A stretch of 64,000 bases of DNA from Anolis sagrei (lineage: Eukaryota; Chordata; Lepidosauria; Squamata; Anolidae), in the NCBI RefSeq assembly GCF_037176765.1, contig NC_090022.1, positions 74,091,209-74,155,208 on the forward strand, given 5' to 3'. Below, one piece after another: positions 47,554 through 56,343 of this stretch. A program made the position numbers and the translations under genes. Every line of letters starts with the position of its first letter. Positions within the stretch are counted from its first letter, which is position 1. The notes under the pieces were generated by a model. It made no database searches. It was given only the letters and a program-made list of their open reading frames with translations, and was not told where the DNA came from.

Positions 47554-50500
47554 CTGCACTTGTAGACCGCCGTTCTCAGCCCTAGGGCGACTCACGGCGG
47601 TGTACAACATGTAAAAACAGGTACAATTTACAGCATAAGCAATATCACAACAACATTAAACAACATCACTATCAATAATACAATTACACTAAATCATTCG
47701 CGACGTCTCATTATTGAATCACAATCCAAATCTCGTTATCCATGTTCCGTTCCAATCGTCATTGCCAGTTATTGCAGCACTTACTCAAACGCCTTCTCAA
47801 ACAACCACGTCTTTAGTCTCTTGCGGAATGACATAAGGGAGGGCGCCAGTCTGATGTCCACAGGGAGGGTGTTACACAGCCGGGGGGCCACCACCGAGAA
47901 GGCCCTATCCCTCGTCCCCGCCAGGCGTGCCTGTGAGGCAGGCGGGATTGAGAGAAGGGCCTCCCCGGACGATCTCAAAGTCCTCGTGGGCTCATAGGCC
48001 GAGATGCGGTCAGACAGGTTTCATGTTTACCACTTTATAGCATTTCCACAGAGTTCCATTTTGGACAAGCACAACCAAATATGCTGGTACAAAGGACAGT
48101 AGTTGGGGAATCCACATTTTCAGTGCTCCCTTAGTTAAAATACCTTTATCCCCCAGTAGAAAAATAACAGTGTACCAAACTGACCTTGGAAATAACATGC
48201 CACAAACAACATGGCTAAATGTAACAGGTGGCTTTTTGTGGTAATCAGGGCATCTTTTTTTTTTTTTTTTTTTTTTTTTGCTGAAGTGACTATATAGTTT
48301 GAACATTCATTATCCCAAATATTTGAGACCAGAAATGTTTTGAATTTCAGGGTTTTTTAGATTTTGAAATACCTGCATTTGCATATGCATGCATTATGAC
48401 ATATTTTAGAGATGGGACCTAAACACAAAACTTATTGATGTTTCATATATGTTTTATACAGTGCACATTACCTGCATGTTCTTTTGTATGCAACGTTTCA
48501 ATAATTTAGTAGGTTTGCATACATTACATTATCAGAAAGTAAATGAACCATTATCTCAGCAACCTATTTGGATTTTGAGTATTTCAGATTTCAATATTCC
48601 AAATAATCTGCTACAGTTCAACCTGTAACAGATTAATGAGGCTGGGGGTAGGATTATAATGAAATCTGGAGGGGGGGGGGGATAATTTAAAAAGCAATTT
48701 CTCTTGTACAGAGCAGGCTAGTGTAGAACTCTTCTGGCTAAAATGCCAGTTTTCTTTGCGGGGAGATTTTTAAAGAAGGGAATTATTTTAAAAGAGCACG
48801 GGAATCCCTTGTAGTCTGATGTGGCCCCATGCGCTCCATTACTTCTAGAGTGTTACAGAGTGTTTATTTTTTGTTCCACCATGTATTTGAAAATATTGTG
48901 GGGCCAAGAAAGATGTCTGGCATGAGCTGAGGTTTGAAACCAAACTGCCTTGCAGATTATATAATTCATGGTAATTAACCTCAGAAAAATAAACTTGGAA
49001 AACCTCTTAGAATGTGGACAAGTAGAACAGCACAATCCAAACTTCTGTGATTTATTTTAGTAGCTTTCAGATATGGAATTACAACATGTATAGCCTATGC
49101 ATTTAATGCAGGTTAAGAATGTTTTTATTTTTATTTTTAAGTAGAGCATCAACCAGACTTTAATTTCAGTAAGAATCAGCAACAAAAGAGAAATCATCCT
49201 TCAAATGACTTAAACCTTGGCTTGACCTTTAAAAAAAGCTGATGCAACTTCAAAATTCACAGAGGTACAGAGTGTACACATACATATCTCCATGCTATGG
49301 TGTCCTTTGTATTCAGATGACTGCACATCCAGGAATAAGAGCAAGCCAAGCTATGATGTACCATATTTACTTGAATCTAATGCTCACCTTTTTTAACTAA
49401 ATAGCATTGCCAAAATTAGGATGCATGTTAGATTCATGTAATATGATAATCTTAGTGCTGAGCCAAAGCAAAAGAGGAAGTTACTTCAGGAGCTGTACCT
49501 GGAGCTCCTCTTTGAGGGACACCACCTCTAATTTAATTGCCATGGCTCAGTGCTGTGCCAGTCTGAGATTTGTAGTTTAGTGAGGCATCTGCCTTCTTTA
49601 TCACCCCTTATTATACCGAACGACAGCCCCATGACCCCATAGCATTAAGCCAGGGCAGTTAAAGTGGATTCATTCTACAGCATAGATGCACCCCAAAGTT
49701 TTCTTTTCAATTGCTGAAAGCTTTGATGTTCAAACACTTTCATTTTTGAAGAAGGAATTATAGGTATGCAGCCACGGTAATGCATGCCTTTCTGTCCAAA
49801 TGACAAAGAATGCACTTTTTACTACTGAGCATTACATTTGACAGCAAATACAAAAACGTTTCAGGGTTTTGAAAATGGAGGTGCACATTAGATTTGATGA
49901 TGCATTGGATGAGTAAATTCGGGTATTTTCTGTTATAGCTGCAACCTTAAATTCAGCTCTTTCAGATCCTTCATCTTTGGCAGGTAACTATTGAAGGGCA
50001 GGTTTATTATTGAGAAGTGATTAATGGTGGGGTGGGGGGAGACAGAGCCCAGAGAAGGAGTGAGGATGCTCTTACGCATGGTAACAACTGACATCAGTCT
50101 GTCTTTTATTATCATAATAAGCAAACCTTGTTTCCTTGAGCTGAGGGCATGTTGGCTTTTTGGGATGCTCTGTTTTAAAACATACATCTCTTCTCTCTCT
50201 TTATTTCTCTTGGCCAGTTTCCAATACTAATAGCTTCTCTCTAGATATTGCTCAAACTGGTGTTACATCAAGTGAGCTATAGAGGATTACCTGGTCTGAA
50301 AGGCTTTGGGATATGATGACTGGAGGATTGATCACCTTCATGGCTCCGATAATGATATCTGGACATGGATAAATTATCACAATGCCCTCACCATGAAAGT
50401 GGTGCACAATGGCCACCCAATTTTACAGAAATGCAGCAATTGAGACAGTGAATAGCAAACTCTTTCCCCTGTGTGGAAAAAACTAGGGATCTGTTTTCTG

Positions 50501-53500
50501 CCCTATGACTTCCAAAACTGTGGTTGTCCTCCAAGACTCTTGTAGTTTGTTTGTTTTCAGCTTAAGGCAACTCCGATGGTATCTCTCATGACTTGCCTGT
50601 CATTTCCTACTTATGGCAACCGTAGCATGAACCTTTTGTGTGTGTCCTTTCTTTTTGGCAATACTTGTTCTTTGTTTGATGCTGTGAGGGTGTGACTTGC
50701 CCAAGGTCACTTTGGGGGACTTTCATAGTTAAGCATGGATCAAACCCTGATCTCCTGGAATCCTAGTTCAGCACTCGAACCCCTACACCAGGTTCGACAG
50801 GTTGTACAGGTTGTACAGGTTGACAAAAAGTCCAAACCATCACACCAAAACAAAAATAGATGTGGCCACAAGTTTGCTTCTGATTTTTTTTAAACAGGCC
50901 TTTTTCAATATTAGTACAAGAGATTTCTGTGACACATTTAAAAGAGAAACTGCCACCCTGGAGGTTTCAGAGTGAGGCGGTTAACTCTATTTTGTCAGGA
51001 AAGGGGGATTTCTAGTGGGAGCTGTAAAAATAATTGGTTTGGAAATGGTGGTACATGGAGCCCCAAAATGATATTTTTTGCCCAGTTTTGGTTTAGACCC
51101 TGAACTATGGAGGCAAACTCCACCAGAATATGGAAAAGAGCAGCAGAGATGCTGCAAAACTCTTTTCTGAGTTTCCCATTACAGTCAATGAAAAGAGGCT
51201 ATAATGGGATGAGTATATGATTATCAGCATTTTATTCTCCATTCCTTAGGCTTTCAAGAGCTGAGTTACAAATGCTCGTGTGTAGAGAAACAAAGAGGCT
51301 GACTCCAAGCTGATGGTTATATCCTTTCATGTCCCTACCTGCAACTTGCTACTCTTCTCTTTCTATATCTCTCATGCAATAGACATTGATTGACATTGAT
51401 CCTGCTGTGTTAGAGGGTTTAGAGATGTTTACAGTTCTGGTACTACCTTATATACTTATGTATAAGTCAAACATGAAGTAGACTTATACATGATGTCAAG
51501 GGCAGGTTTGGGGGGAGGCAACATTGTGTGTGGTGATATGATCCATGGATAAATTGGGAGTCATTCTGCAGAGAGGGGAACGTATTTATTTATTTACTTT
51601 ATTTCTATACTGCTTTTCTCAGCCCTCAGGAGACTCAAAGCGGTGAACAACATCAATACAAAACATCACAAAGCAAGTATAGGCCAATTTAAAACAATTA
51701 TAACATAAATCATTAACATCAGTATAACAATCATTAGTGCCTCAACAGTAAAATCAGAATCCAGTTTCGTCATCCATTATTCCGTATTCCTAGATTCAAT
51801 TACACTGTTTAATCAAATGCTTGTTCGAACAGCCAGGTCTTCACTTTCCTCCGAAATGCCAGCAGGGAGGGGGGCAATCTGATATCTGCAGGCAGGGCGT
51901 TCCACAGCCGAGGGGCCACCACTGAGAAGGCCCTGTCTCTCGTCCCTGCCAAGCCTCTGATGCAGGCGGGATAGAGAGCAGGGCCTCCCCAGATGATCTT
52001 AGTGTCCTAGTTGGTTCATAGGAGGAGATGCGCTCAGAGAGGTAAGTAGGGCCAGAACCAGTTGGCATCTCAGTGAGCCATCAGGTCCTGGCTACTGCTG
52101 TCACTGCCAGTGTCCTACCCAAGCATGTTAAAAAAGACCTCTTGTCACTCTACTCAGAGGAAGGGATAGTTCCATTTTTTGATAAAAAACATTTATCAAA
52201 AAAAAAAGGAACCAGCCTCTTCTCTGAGTAGAGTGGCAAAAGGTGGGAACGTAGTCCATCCTGGGAGAACTTAAAAGAAGCACCAACCCCCTCTACTCCC
52301 TTGGCTCTCCTTTGAGGAAAACATCAAAGAGTCTTCACATCTGCCATTTTCATGACCAGGCCTTCAAAAAACCCAGAAGAGCCATGACAGAGAGAAAAGA
52401 GGGGGTTGGCGATTATTTTAGCTTTTCTGGGGACAGACAGAGTAGGGAATGACTCCTTCTTTGCAAAGTAAAGTACTTATATTGGCTTATGGAGAAATCA
52501 ATCCAGCTTTCTGAGTGGTCAGATTTTTGATTAAACTTTCTAGACTTATCCATGAGCATATGCAGTAGATTTAGTTCATTGCATCTATTTCTAAGCAGGG
52601 TCTGCTATCTACACGTCAAGCAACTAGGAGCATGGATCATACTATCCCACAAAAATATGTGTGTTTAAAATCATGCAGGAGGAAAGACTCAGATACATTT
52701 ATAACTCACAGGTCTTAAATGTGCAAGGGAATTGGTGGAAGAATTCAGACAGGAAAACAATTGAGTCATCAAGATCTCCAGTTGTGAAGCCAGAAGGTTC
52801 TCCTTTAACTTTTTGAAAGGTGTACAGTTGTCACCATCCCATTACATTCCCCCCCCCCCCAAATAGGATCTTCCAAGGGGAACAAAAAAGCATGATGTTA
52901 GCACCACCTTATTTTTCTAAACAGTTCTCTCTTATCACCTCATCAGATGACTGGTGACAGGAAGTGGCAGTGCTCTGTCTCACTGCAGGGCGGGGGAAAT
53001 CCAGCACCCCATGTCTTGCATTGTCCAGATCCATGGTAGGGCAATCATTTGGTGGGGGGAGGGGGAGTGTGAGTGCACATGGTGCATGCGGCTTCCCCTT
53101 TAAAGAGTTAAATAACAACATGGGAAGCCTCCTGGGTTGTTGTGGTGGCACGCTGGTTCCACCCTCTTTCACCCACGGAGCCAGCATAACGTTGTCTAAT
53201 GGGAGCCAGCTGGCTCCATGGGTGACTGGGGCTAGATTGGCATATGCCATTGATTTTAGCCCCGTATGATGAGGTTGTTAGTTTCAGTTTTCTGGTAGGG
53301 GTATATGAAGACCTCTGGGGTGGGTGCCATCCTTGCACTGAAGGCCTTCTCCTTTTCAAAGGGGAAACTGTCCAACACCCTCTACCAAATGTTCTACACA
53401 CACCAGACTAGGTTCAAAAGGGAGACCATGCCAAAAGACAAGCAGGAAACAGCACAATTCTCACTATTTGCTTTGTGGATGCACTTACCAAGGAGAAGCA

Positions 53501-53594
53501 GCTTGACTGTCCGAGCATCCTTCTCTCCATCTTCCTTCAGCTTCTTTTCTAATTCACGGGAATGTTTTTCCTCAGCACTGGCACCTGCTCCCAT
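35246..53594 (-). CDS. GNAT1: GNAT1, rod transducin alpha subunit (complete, 8 coding exons)
   Basis: Alpha subunit of the rod photoreceptor G protein, which relays activated rhodopsin to cGMP phosphodiesterase. Exons on the minus strand: 53594-53489, 46846-46804, 45610-45469, 43029-42872, 41531-41403, 39769-39640, 37687-37534 and 35436-35246. All have GT/AG borders, and the total is 350 codons plus stop, exactly the mammalian length. Motifs: myristoylation start [10 protein letters not shown]-loop GAGESGKS across exons 1-2, switch [28 protein letters not shown], and CGLF terminus. It is GNAT1 rather than GNAT2 or GNAT3 by [36 protein letters not shown] and [12 protein letters not shown]-type sequence. 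No frame break or stop is seen, so the gene appears functional. Several substitutions against the human protein are listed in the findings. Confidence 0.97.
35940..36445. mobile_element. Tigger-like MITE split by a hAT MITE
   Basis: acttctgctggaagttacca (left) and catcctggagaacc ... ggtccttgagggtgattctg (right) are two parts of the Tigger-like family seen at 20148 and 58201. The interruption at 35981-36300 is the poly-G hAT MITE, with the duplicated catagagg at the joint. Outer ends not found. Confidence 0.45.
35981..36300 (-). mobile_element. hAT MITE with poly-G/poly-C ends, copy 2
   Basis: Opposite orientation to copy 1. Termini caggcccgtagccagg and ctacatgcctg are flanked by a perfect 8-bp duplication catagagg (35973-35980, 36301-36308). 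G runs at 36007-36020 and 36241-36251 and a C run at 36272-36287. The AT-rich core matches copy 1 closely. Confidence 0.85.
36446..37533. other. GNAT1 intron 7, no recognisable element
   Basis: Unique-looking intron sequence. Confidence 0.45.
37534..37687 (-). CDS. GNAT1: GNAT1 coding exon 7
   Basis: A 154-nt exon between cttccag and gtgagt that encodes [40 protein letters not shown] and [16 protein letters not shown] reads guanine. DVFQEKIKK and AHLNMCFP differ from the human DVFFEKIKK and AHLSICFP. Confidence 0.96.
38375..39240 (-). mobile_element. CR1 LINE 3' end, split by an insertion
   Basis: Two CR1 pieces: 38375-38463 (agaatcaaagaataatagag, gagaccacatgggtcatcca) and 39020-39240 (tggccatccagcctctgttt, gttccactgctgaacaagtc). 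Joined, they follow the reversed CR1 UTR. The break coincides with a 556-bp insertion (next entry). GNAT1 intron 6. Confidence 0.75.
38464..39019. mobile_element. Probable solo LTR inserted in CR1 (fossil)
   Basis: A 556-bp insertion with TGTTG...CAACA ends and a 5-bp duplication gtatc on both sides (38459-38463, 39020-39024), as left by LTR retroelements. It contains an (ATC)n run near 38635-38655. No coding part. Gypsy or other LTR family not resolved. It is younger than the CR1 it interrupts. Confidence 0.5.
39480..39595. repeat. Decayed palindromic MITE
   Basis: ttgttgaacagtatcctcca and ggagttgtggttcaaaacca are old inverted ends of the aactacaactccca MITE type. Just outside GNAT1 exon 6. 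Confidence 0.35.
39640..39769 (-). CDS. GNAT1: GNAT1 coding exon 6
   Basis: A 130-nt exon between ccctggcag and gtgagt that encodes [20 protein letters not shown] and [23 protein letters not shown]. The [23 protein letters not shown] stretch is diagnostic of transducins. Confidence 0.96.
39770..40904. other. GNAT1 intron 5, mostly unassigned
   Basis: Unique-looking sequence with a poly-C run (40765-40780). Open frames here have no family features. Confidence 0.4.
40905..41008. mobile_element. hAT MITE, deleted relative of 42083-42217
   Basis: cagtgattctcaactcccag and (reversed) cagtggttctcaacctgtgg ends with the shared core ccagccagtttaccggctgt. The flanks ctctagcc / cctagcc suggest an imperfect target duplication. 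The left arm lacks the ggtccctgatgttt segment. Confidence 0.7.
41403..41531 (-). CDS. GNAT1: GNAT1 coding exon 5
   Basis: A 129-nt exon between catgcag and gtacaa that encodes [20 protein letters not shown] and [22 protein letters not shown]. It contains switch I with the cholera-toxin arginine. The IETQFGLKD segment differs from the usual IETQFSFKD. Confidence 0.95.
41824..41990 (+). mobile_element. 5S rRNA-derived Sauria SINE
   Basis: gatcttggaagcaaaatagg then tgactacttggattgggaga tracks the internal promoter part of 5S rRNA. The continuation ttcagaggaaggggctggca and accctatgaaatgcatgg is the Sauria SINE body. Plus orientation, in GNAT1 intron 4. Confidence 0.7.
42083..42217. mobile_element. 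Palindromic hAT MITE with perfect duplication
   Basis: 135 bp, ends cagtggttctcaacctgggg on both strands, core ccagccagtttaccagctgt, flanked by identical 8-bp ctgtaggg (42075-42082, 42218-42225). Almost no decay of the arms. Confidence 0.85.
42872..43029 (-). CDS. GNAT1: GNAT1 coding exon 4
   Basis: A 158-nt exon between an aactgcag acceptor and a gtagga donor, encoding helical-domain sequence: [40 protein letters not shown] and [12 protein letters not shown], then TA of a split Tyr codon completed by the next exon. Confidence 0.95.
43284..43400. repeat. Tigger-like transposon end
   Basis: gtatccactagagtttggtt followed by ccaggacccc and atgagtatcaaagtattttt resembles the Tigger consensus (ggttccaggacccc ... 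gataccaaaatcc). It contains poly-C and poly-G runs (43310-43324, 43352-43369). The mate end may be 45180-45368. Confidence 0.45.
43550..43780 (-). other. Open frame, possible LINE ORF1 coiled coil remnant
   Basis: The minus frame reads [40 protein letters not shown] and [20 protein letters not shown], then stops. Regular I/L/M spacing and a charged tail recall a coiled coil as in L1 ORF1 proteins. No RNA-binding domain is visible, so this is only a suggestion. Confidence 0.25.
44270..44916 (-). mobile_element. RTE-BovB LINE, 5'-truncated copy 1
   Basis: The minus frame 44914-44288 encodes the C-terminal part of BovB ORF2: [80 protein letters not shown] and [20 protein letters not shown]. The 3' end is the BovB tail (reversed tgttgttcattcgttcag). 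An 8-bp flanking repeat ttgccagt (44262-44269, 44917-44924) fits a target duplication. No frame break over about 208 codons, so it is fairly young. Inside GNAT1 intron 3. Confidence 0.9.
45180..45368. repeat. Tigger-like transposon end
   Basis: gtatggttgaatctgtagatgc-type sequence (45288 on) and ccatggatttcagaatccac, then tcctagaaccaagtctcagt, match the other end of a Tigger/pogo element. It is reverse-complementary in part to 43284-43330, so both may belong to one element split by the BovB copy. Confidence 0.4.
45469..45610 (-). CDS. GNAT1: GNAT1 coding exon 3
   Basis: A 142-nt exon between ctacag and gtaaga that encodes [20 protein letters not shown] and then [27 protein letters not shown], the start of the helical domain. 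It differs from human at a few sites (SNTLQSML against GNTLQSIL, MGTLS against MTTLN, the human sequence being recalled from memory). Confidence 0.95.
46804..46846 (-). CDS. GNAT1: GNAT1 coding exon 2
   Basis: A 43-nt exon between ccccag and gtaagt that encodes [14 protein letters not shown], the phosphate-binding P-loop. The size matches exon 2 of all Gi/Gt genes. Confidence 0.95.
47521..48020 (-). mobile_element. L2 LINE 3' fragment (minus)
   Basis: Starts with (ATTT)n, then reversed L2 3' end (cgactcacggcggtgtacaa) and the ORF2 C-terminus: [40 protein letters not shown] and [16 protein letters not shown] (47978-47781). Open over this stretch. Inside GNAT1 intron 1. Confidence 0.8.
48255..48279. 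repeat. Poly-T run
   Basis: A 25-nt pure T run. No retroelement body could be tied to it on either side. Confidence 0.7.
48293..48627 (-). mobile_element. MER2-like pogo/Tigger element
   Basis: The right end cagttcaacctgta (reversed: tacaggttgaac) and left tatagtttgaacattcatta are inverted repeats next to TA. The interior (ccagaaatgttttgaatttc, gagatgggacctaaacacaa, aatgaaccattatctcagca) resembles the amniote MER2 group. No transposase. Confidence 0.5.
49363..49927. mobile_element. Mariner-type MITE with a second MITE inside
   Basis: Outer ends taccatatttacttgaatct and gatgagtaaattcgggta are inverted repeats with TA edges. The inner block 49520-49695 (gccatggctcagtgctgtgc ... cagcatagatgcacccc) is a separate palindromic MITE type with gcatctac / agtttg arms. 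No coding capacity. Confidence 0.5.
50575..50800 (-). mobile_element. Sauria-type SINE
   Basis: Reversed: the B-box end cgaacccctacaccaggtt, the body gatcaaaccctgatctcctg and ctgtgagggtgtgacttgcc, and the 3' end near cctacttatggcaaccgtag. Diverged copy. Confidence 0.65.
51445..51540. repeat. Mariner-like MITE end
   Basis: accttatatacttatgtata and agtagacttatacatgatgt recall the accgtatatactcgagtataag MITE termini. The other end was not found, and the L2 insert at 51586 may have separated it. Confidence 0.35.
51586..52066 (-). mobile_element. L2 LINE 3' fragment (minus)
   Basis: tatttatttatttactttat tail, reversed 3' module (gagactcaaagcggtgaaca), then ORF2 end [20 protein letters not shown] and [19 protein letters not shown] with a frame break near 51950. 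Same family as 47521-48020 but more decayed. Confidence 0.75.
52136..52245. repeat. Long imperfect hairpin
   Basis: cctcttgtcactctactcag (52137-52156) pairs with ctgagtagagtggcaaaagg near 52224-52243, and inside it ttttttgataaa pairs with tttatcaaaaaa around a 5-nt loop. Probably a MITE core of the mariner type. No termini found. Confidence 0.6.
52246..53488. other. GNAT1 intron 1, no named element
   Basis: Contains a poly-C run (52849-52861). Long open stretches at 52909-53401 on either strand have no family features and lie in the intron. Confidence 0.4.
53489..53594 (-). CDS. GNAT1: GNAT1 coding exon 1
   Basis: 106 coding nt from the ATG at 53594-53592 to a gtaagt donor. It encodes [20 protein letters not shown] and [15 protein letters not shown] plus one base of Gly. 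Gly2 is the N-acylation site. The helix binds beta-gamma. Confidence 0.96.
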
Positions 53595-53773
53595 TGCCCT
53601 TATTTTTATCAAGCAAACGGAAATCTCAAGAAAGCCCCCAGGGGCCTCCAGTGCCCTTTTGGTCTGACCCAGCCTTATTCAAGACACAGCCTTATCAAGA
53701 GCCTTCCTGTCCCTTAAAATGTTCTAACCTTCCCTGCAAGTTGGTCCCTCCCTTCCTTCCAGCACCAGGTGTT

Positions 53774-53895
53774 TGCTGGCTCAGGGGGATTTGCCACTCA
53801 TGAAAATCAGTTGTGCAAAGTGACCCAGTATGAAGGGCAGTTGAAGAAGGCCAGGGTACAGGGCACCCACAGGGCCTCTCCCTTCATCTAATTGG
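53774..53895 (-). promoter_or_regulatory. Candidate photoreceptor promoter motifs upstream of GNAT1
   Basis: About 180 bp upstream of the ATG is TGCTGGCTCAGG (53774-53785), close to the half-palindromic MARE/NRL site TGCTGAnTCAGCA. About 300 bp upstream is CTAATTG (53888-53894), the reverse complement of the Ret-1/PCE-I core CAATTAG. NRL and CRX/OTX-type factors control rod transducin in mammals. The match is short and could be chance. No TATA box was identified with confidence. Confidence 0.3.
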
Positions 53896-54697
53896 ACTTG
53901 CTGTGCTCAGCAGCTGCTTAAAGCCATTCTGGAAATAAAGCTCCTCAAATCCCCCCACATGTTATAGTCAGCAGTTTCCACCTTCCATCTGCTCGCAACC
54001 TGGAGAGACACGTCAATCTTAGATAAAGCCAATTCCCTCTTTCCTAGCCATGGCTCCATTCTCCAGCTATGCTGCAAGAGACAGATTTGTAGTAGATCCA
54101 TGTGCTTCAGGGTCACTTTGGCATTAAAAGAATGATCACAGCATGAAAGTGGAGAGTTAGTTGGCGTAGTTACCCTCTCTTCGTTGTCATGTGTACATCA
54201 CACCATCTGGAGAAAAAGAATGGACTCCAAAAAAAGTCCAAAATAAAATGGCTAATAAAACTGCTAAACAAGGACCAAAACTGGGAAGCCAATAAAGATC
54301 CAGTTGTGGCCATTACTGCCCTACCATTCACAATGTACACAGCACTCTTTCGGTTTGCATGGGGATGCTTAATTCCAAGTCAAGCTGTCTGCAAATCCTT
54401 AGTCTGTCGTGCAGCTTCCTATTTATTCAACTGGCATGAGGAGGGCACACTTAAGGCTGATTTTGTGGTATTGATCATTGCAACCTTTGGAACTTTTTGG
54501 AACTAGATTTAATAATTACACCTTATTTGACATCGCAGATATTTTTGTGCAAGTTTAAGACTGAATGACAAATTTTGTGCCCATCCCTCCCCGCTCCCAC
54601 AGTAAAATGCTGGGTTTAATATATTTTATGTGGCACTTGATGTGAAGCATTTTTAAAAGACTGTAGGTGCTACTGCTTGAATCTTTGTTCAAACATT
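53896..54697. other. Upstream flank of GNAT1, no recognisable element
   Basis: Unique-looking sequence. Further regulatory sequence is possible but not demonstrable here. Confidence 0.4.
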
Positions 54698-54708
54698 TCA
54701 TAGCTCAT

Positions 54709-55058
54709 TTTGTTGTTCATTCGTTCAGTCATCTCCAACTCTTCGTGACCTCATGGACCAGCCCACGCCAGAGCTCCCTGTCAGCCGTCACCAATCCCAG
54801 CTCCTTCAAGGTCAGTCCATTCACTTCAAGGATGCCATCCATCCATCTTGCCCTTGGTCGGCCCTTCTTTCTTTTTCCTTCCACTTTCCCCAGCATAATT
54901 GTCTTCTCTAAGCTTTGCTGTCTCCTCATGATGTGGCCAAAGTACTTCAACTTTGTCTCTAGTATCCTTCCCTCCAATGAGCAGTCAGGCTTTATTTCCT
55001 GGAGGATGGACTGGTTGGCACTCTCAGAACTTTCCTCCAGCACCACAGTTCAAAAGCA
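54709..55058 (-). mobile_element. RTE-BovB LINE, 5'-truncated copy 2
   Basis: Same 3' part as the copy at 44270: minus frame with [40 protein letters not shown] and [20 protein letters not shown] clean 11-bp duplication tcatagctcat flanks it (54698-54708, 55059-55069). Relative to copy 1 it lacks about 18 bp near 55018. Confidence 0.9.
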
Positions 55059-55069
55059 TCATAGCTCAT

Positions 55070-56277
55070 ACTAATAGCTAAACTCTAGTAATGAATCCTG
55101 ATGAGAGGGAAGGAGTTGTAATATTGTGGAAGTTAACACCATTGGTTAGCAGGTACCCTGAACAGAGGCTGAAGATATACTGTACAGTGTGCTATTGGAT
55201 CCACTTATGTCTCTCAATATCAGATTCTGGGGGTAAGTCTCGAGGAGAGTATGCTGCTTTTGTGCCCTGTTTGTGAACCTTTGCATTTCATCTGGCTGAC
55301 CTCTGGGTTCAACAATACATTAGTTTATCTCCATGGGTAATGAAATGCTGGGTGAGAAGGAACCCTTCTTGATCTGATAATCTTGCCCCTCCCTTCTTTT
55401 TTGCACTACCATAGTGTCTGTCTTATTTTTCTTATCATATAAAAATTATGGCTAAAAGAAAGATTGTTGCTTTTGTTCTTTCATTCATTTCAACATGACT
55501 GGAAGAAGGTGCTGGGAAAGAGGTTGTAACCTGCTGAATGAGTTTGCTTTGATTCCTTGTAAGATATGGCTCCTTGTCAATCTAAGGATAAGGACAGACG
55601 GAGCCTCAATATGTCAGAGTGGGAATTCCCTCGAAGAGATCCAGCCAATGGCAGAAACTATAGCCTTGAATTCATTACACCCATTGCCAGGAATTGGTTT
55701 CTAGGCTCCACAAAGGCCAAATATTTGTTGTGAGGCATCTCTCTTCTCCATCATTACTTGGGAAAGGACAGCCTCTTCCCAGCAACCTCCTTCTTGGTAA
55801 TACTTGAAGGCAAGAGAAGTGAGCTTTCCCCCTTATTTTCTTTCAAACAAGGATGTGACATTCTGCCACCAGAGGGGGAACGAACCCTACAAATGTGTCT
55901 CTTATGCAAAAAAGAAGTAAGAAATGAAAGGAAAGCAAGGAAGAGGGATGGGAGACTACTGGCCCATTGTGACTAGTTATTTTAGCAGAATACCAAAATC
56001 GAGGTTCTAAAGGGCCATACATCCAATATTCAGTATGACTGCCATTCTATCTGCTCCTAAAAAAGTGGTCCTAAGTCCATGATAACTTAATGGAAAGCAA
56101 AGACTCTGGTGGTCTTTCATAGCTTCCAATATTTGACAGACTAAAATCAGGACACATGTGGCCAAGCAACATCAGGATATGGCCAAGATGGCAAAAGTTA
56201 TGAATGAGGAAGAACAGACAACTGAGGAGAGGCTGCAGCAGTATGTTTTTGCCTGAGACTACTAGGAAAGCCAAAGA
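55070..56277. other. Unassigned sequence
   Basis: No supported feature. Confidence 0.4.
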
Positions 56278-56343
56278 CCTCCTCCTCCTCCTCCTCCTCC
56301 TCCTCCTCCTCCTCCTCCTCCTCCTCCTCCTCCTCCTCCTCCT
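56278..56343. repeat. (CCT)22 microsatellite
   Basis: 66 nt of uninterrupted CCT. Readings as poly-Leu, poly-Arg or poly-Gly are artefacts of the repeat. Confidence 0.95.

Noticed and set aside
52909-53401. Open frames of about 100 codons on both strands
   Set aside because: They lie in GNAT1 intron 1, have no recognisable domain, and shadow each other.
35246-53594. GNAT2 or GNAT3 as identity of the minus-strand G protein
   Set aside because: The N-terminus [20 protein letters not shown] and the GPNTYEDAG segment are typical of GNAT1. GNAT2 has NNSYDDAG and GNAT3 differs in the KKEDKEIY region.
53394-53612. A 72-residue protein at GNAT1 exon 1
   Set aside because: Only the first 35 codons are exon. 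The rest reads into the intron past a gtaagt donor.
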